From positions 27,510-91,509 of the forward strand of contig CAYOFG010000002.1 in the NCBI GenBank assembly GCA_964403285.1: DNA of 64,000 nucleotides. The letters run 5' to 3'. The DNA is from WVXT01 sp964403285. GTDB lineage: Bacteria; UBA6262; WVXT01. Under the pieces are notes generated by a model. The model was not told where the DNA came from. It did not search any database and saw nothing but the letters and a program-made list of their open reading frames with translations. Shown one piece after another: positions 26,811-34,083 of this stretch (position 1 is its first letter; every line of letters starts with the position of its first letter). Position numbers and translations under genes: made by a program.

Positions 26811-26846
26811 ATTAGCCATAAACGACTCTTCAAGGAAGGTAGTGCT

Positions 26847-28445
26847 ATGAGGGTTTCCAAAAAATTATTTAAATATCGTTTAGTGTTTTCCGTAGCCTTA
26901 ATAGGTTTATTATGTATTTCAACCCGGGGACAAGCAACGACATATTACGTTGGGGAAAATGGCAGTGATACTAATCCTGGGACAGAAGCAAAGCCCTGGC
27001 TGACTGTTGATAAAGCTGCCGATACAATGGTTGCTGGCGATACTGTCTACATTAAACAAGGAACTTATAGCGGATTTATGGTATCCAGAAGCGGAACTGC
27101 CGATAATTACATATCATACCTTGCCTACCCGGGAGATACTCCCATAATTGGCCAAATATATTTTGGGAATGGAGCAAGCTATAACAAATTCTATGGTTTT
27201 GAGATTACCTATCCCTCTGGCGGAGGGGTACAGATGAATCATAACAACGATTATAACATAGTATCAAATTGCCACATTCACCATTGTAATCCAGGTGGAA
27301 GTGTTGGAGTTGACTTAAGTGGTGGTAGTGATTTTAACATAGTAGAAGATTGTATTATTCATGATTGCTACTATGCTATTCACACAAGTGAAAGTACCAA
27401 TAGAGGAAATATTTTCCGCAGAAATGTATGTTATAGGATTTCTGATGACGGTTTTAATTTTTCTCCTTCTACCGAAGATACACAGGTTATCAATAACGTT
27501 ATTTATGATGTAGGCTGGGACGGAAGCGGGGGAGCGGATGGTATTCATCTTTACGATGATGGGACCGCAATTGTAAGGGGAAATCTGGTTTACCTTGATA
27601 GTGATTCAACGGGAGGCGTCTTTTGGCTCCATGGGGGGACAAATCACGTTGTTGAAAATAACACATTTGTTGGTCTTCCTGGTTTTTCTACTGCTTATGG
27701 AGCGATAATCTGGCTGGAAATGGCTTCCAACGTTATTCTCAAAAATAATATTGGTTATTCAAGTGATGCTTCAATAGGTGTGGTCATGGGAATAGATTCT
27801 TCTACTAATGATGATTACAACGACTGGTATAATGCTTCTGATCCGTCAATGTGTGTGCGGTATGGAGGGGAATGGAAATCTGTTTCTGATTATCAGAGCC
27901 AGAATGTAAGGGGTTTGCATTGTATCTCTCAAGACCCAAGATTTATAGATTTTGCAAACCATGATTTTCACCTGCGGCCCGATTCTCCATGCATAGGCAC
28001 TGGTGAGAATGGAGTTGATATGGGAGCTTACGGAGCGGGAGAATCTGTTCCTGTTTACGAAGATCCGGAAGTTCCTGTTTACGAAGATCCGACAAAACCC
28101 GACTCTTCAGCCGAGAATCCACCAGAAACTGAATCCCAGAGCGATGGTGTGGATGGAGTCCACAATCAACCCAATCCTTTCCGCGCGGGTAGAGAGGAAA
28201 CTCTTATAAAATATGGTTTAGAGCAATCTTCTAATGTAACAATTACTATTTACGACCTCCTCGGTCAAGAGGTATGGCAGGAGAATTATCGTTCAGGAGA
28301 AAACGGTGGTAGAGAAACGAATAGCGTGTCCTGGGATGGAAGAAACCTCTCGGGGAAAGTGGTGGCAAATGGAGGTTATTTCTGTCGCATCTGGGTGGAG
28401 AAAGAGAGAAGGCATATGTTGAGGAAGATTGCTGTCGCCAAATAA
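26847..28445 (+). CDS. Secreted right-handed beta-helix protein C with FlgD-like domain, riboswitch-controlled
   Basis: 532 residues. Signal peptide MRVSKKLFKYRLVFS to about RGQA, then TYYVGENGSDTNPGTEAKPW and a beta-helix that is collinear with protein A (both share IYFGxGASYNKFxGFEITYP, DDGFNFSPSTxDTQVI). The repeat VPVYEDPEVPVYEDPTKPDS links the helix to the FlgD-like domain, which starts at NQPNPFRAGREETL. ATG at 26847 follows AAGGAAGG and matches the start of protein A; the upstream open frame covers the riboswitch and is not coding. Likely exported and acting on the cell-surface polymer. Expression should depend on the Pho-like boxes and c-di-GMP. Confidence 0.82.
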   Translation: MRVSKKLFKYRLVFSVALIGLLCISTRGQATTYYVGENGSDTNPGTEAKPWLTVDKAADTMVAGDTVYIKQGTYSGFMVSRSGTADNYISYLAYPGDTPIIGQIYFGNGASYNKFYGFEITYPSGGGVQMNHNNDYNIVSNCHIHHCNPGGSVGVDLSGGSDFNIVEDCIIHDCYYAIHTSESTNRGNIFRRNVCYRISDDGFNFSPSTEDTQVINNVIYDVGWDGSGGADGIHLYDDGTAIVRGNLVYLDSDSTGGVFWLHGGTNHVVENNTFVGLPGFSTAYGAIIWLEMASNVILKNNIGYSSDASIGVVMGIDSSTNDDYNDWYNASDPSMCVRYGGEWKSVSDYQSQNVRGLHCISQDPRFIDFANHDFHLRPDSPCIGTGENGVDMGAYGAGESVPVYEDPEVPVYEDPTKPDSSAENPPETESQSDGVDGVHNQPNPFRAGREETLIKYGLEQSSNVTITIYDLLGQEVWQENYRSGENGGRETNSVSWDGRNLSGKVVANGGYFCRIWVEKERRHMLRKIAVAK

Positions 28446-28459
28446 ATAGGTGTAGATAT

Positions 28460-29413
28460 ATGAAAAAGAGATGGCTGAAATCATCGGGAGTAGCAGACTT
28501 TAGTCTGCGTTTTCTTGTTTTGGTGTTAATTTTTGGTATGCATTGGCAACTTGCCCGGGCAGATAATTACTATGGAATGGCTAATGACTACTTGCAGTAC
28601 GGAGCAGGAGCAAGGTCTTTAGCATTAGGGGGAGCATATGTGGCACTGGCAAATGAGGCGAGCGCGCCTTATTGGAACCCTGCAGGCTTGACACAAATTA
28701 ATAAAAACGAGTTCCTTGCCATGTATGCTCCCTTCTTTGAACAGACAAGTTATAACTTTGTTTCCTACGTTCATCCCCTTGGAAGACTGGGGACTTTGGC
28801 TATTTCCGATGTTCTCTTCCATTCCGCAGGGTATGAAGAAGTTGACAATACGGGAAATGTAATTGGCAGGAATAAATCAATATTCAAGAATGCAGTAATC
28901 ATCTCTTACGCGAATAAGATTCATAAACGTCTCTCTCTGGGAGCAAGTTTGAAACTGGTTCATGAGCGAGTGATGAGATATTCAGGGAATGGCCAGGGAA
29001 TAGATTTGGGGATACTTTATCAGCCGTTAGACGCGCTGAATATCGGATTAGCCGTGCAAAATGTCTTGCAGCCGGAGATCACCCTAAGATACGACGCCGA
29101 TGTGTATGATATGAATTTTAAGGCCGGTGTGGCGCTGAAGACATTTTCTAACCACCTCATCCTGACTGCGGATGTCAATAAGCTCGTTGACGAGAAGGCG
29201 TACTACTGTGCCGGTTTGGAAGTTTCTCCCTGGGAGAAAATATCTTCGCCTTATTTGAAAAGAGTGGATTTGAGGGCAGGATTCAACCACTTGCAATCAT
29301 TTACCTGTGGAATAGGATTGAAGATAAACTTTTTCACCGTGGATTATGCCTTTAGTCCTCATGACATGGGAAATCTACACAAATTTGCCCTTACTTTTAG
29401 CTGGGGAAAATAG
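28460..29413 (+). CDS. PorV/PorQ-like outer-membrane protein, signal peptide contains an R2 repeat
   Basis: 317 residues. It is closely related to the protein at 25257 over its whole length (YGAGARSLALGGAYVALANE, APYWNPAGLTQ, LQSFTCGIGLKINFF) but stops at LTFSWGK without the FlgD-like tail. Residues about 8-19 (SSGVADFSLRFL) are encoded by a GGAGTAGC palindromic repeat at 28487-28513, so part of the signal peptide is repeat-derived; a hydrophobic core (VLVLIFG) remains after it. The gene starts 14 bases after beta-helix C and so shares its riboswitch control. Predicted to be an outer-membrane barrel. Confidence 0.82.
   Translation: MKKRWLKSSGVADFSLRFLVLVLIFGMHWQLARADNYYGMANDYLQYGAGARSLALGGAYVALANEASAPYWNPAGLTQINKNEFLAMYAPFFEQTSYNFVSYVHPLGRLGTLAISDVLFHSAGYEEVDNTGNVIGRNKSIFKNAVIISYANKIHKRLSLGASLKLVHERVMRYSGNGQGIDLGILYQPLDALNIGLAVQNVLQPEITLRYDADVYDMNFKAGVALKTFSNHLILTADVNKLVDEKAYYCAGLEVSPWEKISSPYLKRVDLRAGFNHLQSFTCGIGLKINFFTVDYAFSPHDMGNLHKFALTFSWGK
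28487..28513. repeat. R2 repeat inside the PorV-like signal peptide
   Basis: GGAGTAGC, then arms GCAGACT and AGTCTGC around TT, then GTTTT. It is identical in its core to units at 7865 and 61130, and is read in frame by the PorV-like gene. Confidence 0.85.
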
Positions 29414-29446
29414 ATAACGCGCGAAAAGGAGCTGTTCAAAAAGACA

Positions 29447-29509
29447 ATGCAAGTTGCACTAATCCTCATAATACTCCTTCTCATCGCTTTGTGCATGGTA
29501 GGAAAATAA
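29447..29509 (+). CDS. Possible 20-residue hydrophobic peptide
   Basis: A short frame encodes MQVALILIILLLIALCMVGK, almost entirely a single membrane helix. An AAAGGAG lies 16 bases upstream, too far for a good start. It follows the PorV-like gene and precedes a terminator. Small hydrophobic peptides exist, but chance is a fair explanation. Confidence 0.25.
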   Translation: MQVALILIILLLIALCMVGK

Positions 29510-29549
29510 AGAAATCGAGTGGCTCAACTCAGGTAGTTAAGGTAGACGC

Positions 29550-29597
29550 AAATCCCGAATTTGCTTGAAATCAAAGCAATTCGGGATTTCTTATTTT
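29550..29597 (+). terminator. Intrinsic terminator
   Basis: AATCCCGAATTTGCTT and AAGCAATTCGGGATT form a stem of about 15 pairs around a short loop, followed by TCTTATTTT. It ends the beta-helix C/PorV transcription unit. Confidence 0.85.
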
Positions 29598-29643
29598 ATG
29601 TGGGAAATTATGCCCCTTTAGAAGATTTGAGATAAAAAAATTC

Positions 29644-29671
29644 TTGACGAAATCTTGAAAGAAGGTATAAT
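29644..29671 (+). promoter_or_regulatory. Sigma-70-type promoter of tRNA-Arg
   Basis: TTGACG at 29644 and TATAAT at 29666 are 16 bases apart and lie 57 bases upstream of the tRNA. Confidence 0.75.
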
Positions 29672-29727
29672 ATGAACAGGAAAACAATCAAATGTATATT
29701 CCAATCTGAAATAGAGAAGAAAAGAGT

Positions 29728-29804
29728 GCCCTCGTAGCTCAGATGGATAGAGCAGCGGTTTCCTAAACCGTTTGTCGGGAGTTCGAATCCCCCCGGGGGC
29801 ACCA
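29728..29804 (+). tRNA. tRNA-Arg (anticodon CCT)
   Basis: A full cloverleaf of 77 bases. Acceptor GCCCTCG pairs with CGGGGGC, the D-arm holds AGCTCAGATGGATAGAGC, the anticodon loop TTCCTAA gives CCT (reads AGG), and the T-arm is CGGGAGTTCGAATCCCCCC-like with TTCGAAT. CCA is encoded at 29802-29804. A sigma-70-type promoter lies upstream. An imperfect copy of the 3-prime end recurs at 30729. Confidence 0.95.
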
Positions 29805-29852
29805 ATTTTTGGTAGAATTTGCGCAAAATCTAAACTTTAAAGGGGTGAAATT

Positions 29853-30116
29853 ATGCCGGAAGAAAAGATTATTCCACAATTCAAAGAAGGATTAGTCGAG
29901 GAACCTGAGATTGAATTGTACAAAGAGATTTTACTCTCAGAAAAAGATGAATTAGAAAAGCTAAAGTTCAGGTTTCAAAGAAAGTGTTTTGAGGATATTT
30001 TCAACAAACTGGAGAACATCAATTATGGCATACAACGTTCAGCCGAAGTTTTTGAGAATGCTGCTAATCAGCTGAAGGAATTACTCGAACATTTCAAAGG
30101 AATAGAAGAACTCTAA
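29853..30116 (+). CDS. Small coiled-coil hypothetical protein
   Basis: An 87-residue acidic, fully helical-looking protein (ELYKEILLSEKDELEKLKF, NAANQLKELLEHF), likely a coiled coil. ATG at 29853 is preceded by AAAGGGGTGAAATT, a good ribosome-binding site. It lies between the tRNA and the toxin-antitoxin operon. I do not recognise a family. It could be an accessory gene of the tRNA-flanked islet. Confidence 0.6.
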   Translation: MPEEKIIPQFKEGLVEEPEIELYKEILLSEKDELEKLKFRFQRKCFEDIFNKLENINYGIQRSAEVFENAANQLKELLEHFKGIEEL

Positions 30117-30181
30117 AAAACCAATTTGCTAAGTGAGATGGAGCTATGCTTTTGACCAAATAAAAAAGTTTAATTTTTCCC

Positions 30182-30222
30182 TTGACAAATTTCGTAATAC
30201 TTATTATACTTGTATTGCAAGT
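30182..30222 (+). promoter_or_regulatory. Toxin-antitoxin promoter with operator-like palindrome
   Basis: TTGACA at 30182 and TATACT at 30205 are separated by exactly 17 bases. The inverted repeat ACTTG-TATTG-CAAGT (30208-30222) overlaps the -10 and initiation region, a natural site for autorepression by the ribbon-helix-helix antitoxin. Operator role is inferred. Confidence 0.75.
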
Positions 30223-30262
30223 AAAACAATGCCGGGCAGTCTAAATAAAGGTGGTGGAAAAG

Positions 30263-30478
30263 ATGCCTACAATCGCAGTAAGGCTCTCAAAGGGCGAGTC
30301 TAAAGCTTTAAATTCCGTTGTTAGGCTTACTGAAAGGACGAAAACATACATTTTAAAGGAAGCTCTTCACAGCTACCTTAAGGAGTATGTTGACTATCAG
30401 ATTGCACTTGATCGCCTGAATGATAAAGATGATGCTATTATCTCTACCAAAGAAATGAGGAAGTTAATTGGCATATAA
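30263..30478 (+). CDS. Ribbon-helix-helix antitoxin (RelB/ParD-like)
   Basis: 71 residues. The N-terminal PTIAVRLSKGESKALNSV strand and the following T-E-R-T-K-T-Y-I-L-K-E-A-L-H-S-Y-L helix fit a ribbon-helix-helix DNA-binding fold; the C-terminal helix (about residues 45-71) should bind the toxin. ATG at 30263 is 6 bases after AGGTGGTG; GTG codons at 30251 and 30254 are less likely. The stop overlaps the toxin start by a few bases, as is usual in toxin-antitoxin operons. It likely neutralises the toxin and represses the promoter at 30182. Confidence 0.85.
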   Translation: MPTIAVRLSKGESKALNSVVRLTERTKTYILKEALHSYLKEYVDYQIALDRLNDKDDAIISTKEMRKLIGI

Positions 30479-30719
30479 GGTTATCTGGAAAAAATCGGTT
30501 TCGAAAGACTTTAAAGAGATAACAGAAAAGCTACGAGGTAAATTGTTTGCTAAAATTGAGAAAGAACTATCTAAGCAACCTACACAAGGTGAAAAGCTAC
30601 GGGGCAAGTTTGCAGGCCTTTATAAGCGTAGAATAGGGGATTATAGAGTAATTTATACAATAACTCCTCAAGGTGTTCTTGTCTTAAGAGTTCGACATAG
30701 AAAAAATGCTTACAAATGA
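30468..30719 (+). CDS. RelE/ParE family toxin
   Basis: 83 residues. VIWKKSVSKDFKEI, then KLRGKFAGLYKRRIGDYRVI and VLVLRVRHRKNAYK match the RelE/ParE fold, including the basic Arg/Lys cluster and the C-terminal R-H-R-K-x-A-Y of the RelE branch (mRNA endonuclease). It starts with TTG at 30468, overlapping the antitoxin gene by 11 bases, which couples translation. Full length and apparently intact. Confidence 0.87.
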   Translation: MAYKVIWKKSVSKDFKEITEKLRGKLFAKIEKELSKQPTQGEKLRGKFAGLYKRRIGDYRVIYTITPQGVLVLRVRHRKNAYK

Positions 30720-30728
30720 ATTGATTCT

Positions 30729-30741
30729 TCCCGGGGCACCA
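30729..30741. repeat. Imperfect copy of the tRNA-Arg 3-prime end (att-like)
   Basis: TCCCGGGGCACCA follows the toxin gene by about ten bases. The tRNA ends CCCGGGGGCACCA, one G longer. The two copies bracket the coiled-coil gene and the toxin-antitoxin pair, as left by site-specific integration at a tRNA. No integrase remains. At 13 bases it could be chance. Confidence 0.4.
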
Positions 30742-30769
30742 GAAAAATTGTGCTGGATACCAATCATAG

Positions 30770-31426
30770 ATGATTGACCTTCACACACATTCATTTTTTT
30801 CCGATGGTTCATTGATTCCTTCGGAACTTGTCTTTCGTGCCAAGAATAAAGGTTACGAAGCAATAGCTATTACCGACCACGTCGATATCTCCAATCTCAA
30901 CTTTGTTATTCCGCATATCGTTAAGGTCTCTTCAATTCTCACTATTGAGTATGAAATAGAGGTTATCCCGGGAGCGGAACTGACCTATGTTCCTCCTAAT
31001 TTAATCTCCCGGGTTGCAGAGGAGTGCAGAGAACTGGGAGCAAAAATTATTTTGGTGCACGGAGAAACCACAGCGGAGCCTGTCCCCGCGGGCACAAACC
31101 GGGCTGCCCTGGAAGGCATAATAGATATACTTTCCCATCCCGGGAAGATAAGTAGTGAGGAAGTAGACCTGGCAAAGGAGAAGAATGTCCTTCTTGAGAT
31201 TACCTCCCGCAAGATACACTCTTCCACTAATCAACACGTGGGGAGTCTGGCGAAAAAGAGGGGAGCAAAGTTAATTTTTAATACTGATACGCACGAGCCG
31301 GAGGACTTGCTTACTGACGAACAGGCTCTGAAAGTCGTTATAGAAGCAGGAATGGCGAAAGCAGATTTGAATCTTATGTTGGAAAACGCCAGGTCATTAA
31401 TTAGTAAAGCGCTTAAAGGAACTTGA
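30770..31426 (+). CDS. PHP domain metal-dependent phosphoesterase
   Basis: 218 residues. The opening MIDLHTHSFFSDGS is the H-x-H motif of PHP (polymerase and histidinol phosphatase) domains; AIAITDHVD, PGAELTY, ILVHGE and LSHPGK continue the metal ligands, and INTDTHEPED-like FNTDTHEPED gives the last Asp-x-His. Short PHP proteins of this type hydrolyse small phosphoesters. It is joined without a gap to the following TPR gene (stop at 31426, start at 31427). Substrate unknown; HisK-type histidinol phosphatase is one option. Confidence 0.85.
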   Translation: MIDLHTHSFFSDGSLIPSELVFRAKNKGYEAIAITDHVDISNLNFVIPHIVKVSSILTIEYEIEVIPGAELTYVPPNLISRVAEECRELGAKIILVHGETTAEPVPAGTNRAALEGIIDILSHPGKISSEEVDLAKEKNVLLEITSRKIHSSTNQHVGSLAKKRGAKLIFNTDTHEPEDLLTDEQALKVVIEAGMAKADLNLMLENARSLISKALKGT

Positions 31427-32092
31427 ATGCCTCGTAAATGGGTAAAAGAAGAACTTAAAAAGGACCGTTTAGCAACCTGGGTGGAAAGGTCAGTTATCTG
31501 GGTCAATGAGAATAAGGAGAACGCTATAATTGGCGGAATAGTTATCCTTGCTATAGCAATTTTTATTCCCTTTTCCTTGTCTCGTCGCGCCAAGATGAAT
31601 GAACAAGCGTCTATCCTTTTGGCGAGAGGACAACAGGAACTTTTTGATAATCAGCTTGACAATGCTATCTCTTTTTATGACCAAGCATTAAGCCACTCTG
31701 GCTCAAAGGCTACCCCCTTGGTCCTTCTCTATAAAGGTAATACTCTCTATAAAATGGCGAAGTATAGCGAAGCTACCTCTATTTATATGAGCTATCTGGA
31801 TAAATACGAAACCAGAAAGTTCACCCCTGAAGTCCTGATAAGCCTGGGCAATAGTCTGGAACAGGAAGGAAAATCCGATGAGGCTAAAGAAATTTACCAG
31901 AAATTTCTGGACAAGTTTCCCCAGCATTATCTCTTACCAGGGATTTACCAGGGCCTGGGGAGGTGCTATGAGAAACTGGGACAGAGAGATGAGGCAATCA
32001 AGATATACCAACAGATTTCCCAGTTCTACTCTGGCAGTATCTGGCAAACTATGGCTGAGGCGAAAATAAAAGCGTTGTCGCCTACGCCTTGA
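31427..32092 (+). CDS. Membrane-anchored TPR protein (YfgM/BamD-like)
   Basis: 221 residues. One membrane helix near the N-terminus (about residues 34-50, NAIIGGIVILAIAIFIPF), then at least four tetratricopeptide repeats: ASILLARGQQELFDNQLDNA, LLYKGNTLYKMAKYSEATSI, SLGNSLEQEGKSDEAKEIYQ, GLGRCYEKLGQRDEAIKIYQ. The topology (short cytoplasmic N-terminus, periplasmic TPRs) is that of YfgM-like proteins that assist envelope protein assembly. It directly abuts the PHP gene. The specific partner is unknown. Confidence 0.78.
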   Translation: MPRKWVKEELKKDRLATWVERSVIWVNENKENAIIGGIVILAIAIFIPFSLSRRAKMNEQASILLARGQQELFDNQLDNAISFYDQALSHSGSKATPLVLLYKGNTLYKMAKYSEATSIYMSYLDKYETRKFTPEVLISLGNSLEQEGKSDEAKEIYQKFLDKFPQHYLLPGIYQGLGRCYEKLGQRDEAIKIYQQISQFYSGSIWQTMAEAKIKALSPTP

Positions 32093-32139
32093 ACTCAATA
32101 TAGGGCAGATTCTTTCGAGGGGAAGATTCAAGTTTTCTC

Positions 32140-32168
32140 TTGACTTTTTCCTCTTTTTTTTATATGGT
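32140..32168 (+). promoter_or_regulatory. Promoter of the alginate-export-like porin gene
   Basis: TTGACT at 32140 and TATGGT at 32163 are separated by 17 bases. A 64-base cruciform lies between this promoter and the start codon at 32273. Confidence 0.55.
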
Positions 32169-32182
32169 ATCTGAAATCATGC

Positions 32183-32246
32183 TGTCATTGCGAACGAAGT
32201 GAAGTCCCGATTTATCGGGACCACGGGCTTCGCCCTCGCAACGACA
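32183..32246. repeat. Cruciform repeat (MITE-like) in the porin leader
   Basis: The outer arms TGTCATTGCGA and TCGCAACGACA pair with one mismatch. Inside are two perfect hairpins: GTCCCGA-TTTA-TCGGGAC and GGGC-TTC-GCCC. The sequence style (TGTCATTGCGA...GAAGTGAAG) is that of small palindromic elements found dispersed in many environmental genomes. It would lie in the 5-prime untranslated region. Confidence 0.8.
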
Positions 32247-32272
32247 CTTCGGTTGAGATAAGGAGAGAGCGT

Positions 32273-33454
32273 TTGAAACGGACAATTCTACTGGTTCTTC
32301 TTGTATCTTCCATCCTGCACATATCTCCTGGAGTTGGTCTGGCAGGCGTGAGAGTGGGAGAAGAAGTCAGGATAAGGATAGTTCCGGTAAGCAATGGAGA
32401 TGAAAGTTACGTCTATCAACGGACGAGATTGTTGATGGAAGGAGTATTAGCAGAAGGAATTACCATCGGGATAAAATTGCAATCGAGGGGTTTCTGGGGT
32501 GTGGATACTTCCACAGTAACCATTGAGGGATTAACTCGCAGGAATATGTTGCCCTGGATTGAAAATGCCTACGTAAGAGTTGATGAATTTTTTGGCCTTC
32601 CTTTGTACCTGTCTTTGGGAAGACAAACTCTCCAATACGGAGATGGGTTATTGGTTGATGATAACGCGTCAGGTTATGATGCCATTAAACTATCCGCCAT
32701 TTTGCCCTGGGCGGTTGACTGCGAGCTAATGATGCTAAAACCAACAGAGGCCATTGGCGTTAGCCCTGATAACTGGAAAGAGAAGAACGCTTATGGAGCG
32801 TTTATTAAGAGACGGTGGAAAGGGATTACTCCCCAAATTTCTGGTTTCTGGCAGAGAGATCGAACTATCGGAGTAGATAAGAACTTTGTGGGATGCCAGG
32901 TGAGCGGACAACTGGGAAAGGAAGTCGATTATCGGGGTGGCGTAATCATTCAATCGGGAAAGGGGGGAGGAAGAGATTATAAAGGTTTAGCCTACATATT
33001 AGGTGGAACCTTTGCAGCTGATACGAGATTTGGTAAAGGCATCGCTGTTTGTGAGTATCTCGTGGGTAGCGGAGAATTGGCACCGATTACAGGAAAAGAT
33101 GAAAATTTCTCTTCCGACTACGCTCACCTTTCAGAAGAAGAGTACGGTGAATACTATATGGAAAATAGAAACGTGGTGAGACAGGGAGATACCGATTATG
33201 CAATTACTAACTTGAAGATATTTAAATTGGGATTGTCTATATTTCCTCTCCCTGAATTGAAGACCGGATTTAACTATTTAATCTACAATTCTCCTAGTCC
33301 CAAAGGTAACATCGGAGATGAAGTGGACATTTCCGTTAAGCACTATTACTCAGAGAATCTTTCATTTCGCCTGGTGTATGGTATATTTATGCCGGGAAAG
33401 CTTGCTGAGGACGGTGCAAATAAAGTTATGGGAGAGGTGATGGTGAAATTCTAA
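32273..33454 (+). CDS. Outer-membrane porin, alginate-export (AlgE)-like
   Basis: 393 residues. A signal peptide (about residues 1-24, LLVLLVSSILHISPGVGLAG) is followed by strands such as VRIRIVPVSNGDESYVYQR, GITIGIKLQSRGFW, NAYVRVDEFFGLPLYLSLGR and QTLQYGDGLLVDDN. The sequence R-Q-x-L-x-Y-G-D and the ending GEVMVKF recall AlgE-type alginate export barrels and other long porins. TTG at 32273 lies about 8 bases after AAGGAGAG. With an AlgD-like enzyme in the window it could export an anionic polymer, but the two are 14 kb apart and the link is inference. Confidence 0.6.
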   Translation: MKRTILLVLLVSSILHISPGVGLAGVRVGEEVRIRIVPVSNGDESYVYQRTRLLMEGVLAEGITIGIKLQSRGFWGVDTSTVTIEGLTRRNMLPWIENAYVRVDEFFGLPLYLSLGRQTLQYGDGLLVDDNASGYDAIKLSAILPWAVDCELMMLKPTEAIGVSPDNWKEKNAYGAFIKRRWKGITPQISGFWQRDRTIGVDKNFVGCQVSGQLGKEVDYRGGVIIQSGKGGGRDYKGLAYILGGTFAADTRFGKGIAVCEYLVGSGELAPITGKDENFSSDYAHLSEEEYGEYYMENRNVVRQGDTDYAITNLKIFKLGLSIFPLPELKTGFNYLIYNSPSPKGNIGDEVDISVKHYYSENLSFRLVYGIFMPGKLAEDGANKVMGEVMVKF

Positions 33455-33478
33455 TGCCCACCACTGGGATATCTTGTG

Positions 33479-33540
33479 GAGAACGCGAAACAAGTTTCGC
33501 TACTCCGAAGGACTCTGGAGTAGCAGAGCTTGCTCTGCTA
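33479..33540. repeat. Two R2 units between porin and barrel genes
   Basis: A reverse unit with arms GCGAAAC/GTTTCGC and a TACTCC end (33479-33506) is followed by a forward unit GGAGTAGC with arms GCAGAGC/GCTCTGC (33517-33540). Arms differ from those at 7836 but are again perfectly self-complementary. Confidence 0.85.
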
Positions 33541-33556
33541 AATTAAAGGAGGCAAA

Positions 33557-34081
33557 ATGAAAAAATTAGTAATTGGTCTGGCAACAGTGAGTATTCTTTT
33601 CTGTTTGCCCCTCAGGGGAGAAGCGGTTAGTATGAAAAACAGATTAGGCGTCGGTTTTTCTGCTCTTTCACCTCTGGAGGGCTGGTCTGTCAGGTATTGG
33701 TTGACTGAGAAATTTGCTGTCAACCCGGTCATTGGCTTCCATTTGGAGACGGACAATAACCAATTTCTTCTGGGAGGAAGAGCGCTGTATAAGGCAAAAG
33801 ACGAGGAGAGTGTGAATTTGTATTTGGGTGGAGAAATCGGTGGAGACTTAAGACAGAACGCAGATGATAATTTTTTGATAGGTCCATTTGCCGGCGTAGA
33901 GTATTTCATGATGCAGCTTCCCAATTTGGGTCTGGGAGCGGAAATTGGTCTATATTATCAAAGCGAGGCTTCGTCTTTCGCCACAGCTTATGGTCAGATT
34001 GTTGTACATTACTATTTTGGTGGCTCTAAAGAGGTTAAACAACCTGCCACAAAACCTGCCCAACCTGCTAAAAAGAAGTAA
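33557..34081 (+). CDS. Small outer-membrane beta-barrel protein
   Basis: 174 residues. Signal peptide (MKKLVIGLATVSILFCLPL, cleaved near RGEA), then about eight amphipathic strands (NRLGVGFSALSPLEGWSVRY, NQFLLGGRALYKA, VNLYLGGEIGG, GQIVVHYYF). The C-terminus is a Lys/Pro/Ala-rich tail (KQPATKPAQPAKKK), which may be periplasmic. It looks like an OmpA/OmpW-size barrel. ATG at 33557 follows AAAGGAGG. Two bases separate it from the GH57 gene. Function unknown. Confidence 0.7.
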   Translation: MKKLVIGLATVSILFCLPLRGEAVSMKNRLGVGFSALSPLEGWSVRYWLTEKFAVNPVIGFHLETDNNQFLLGGRALYKAKDEESVNLYLGGEIGGDLRQNADDNFLIGPFAGVEYFMMQLPNLGLGAEIGLYYQSEASSFATAYGQIVVHYYFGGSKEVKQPATKPAQPAKKK

Positions 34082-34083
34082 GA

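Noticed and set aside
26700..26846. Open frame upstream of beta-helix C that would extend the protein by about 49 residues
   Set aside because: It is the riboswitch and terminator read as codons; the paralogue A starts at the position equivalent to 26847, and AAGGAAGG lies there.
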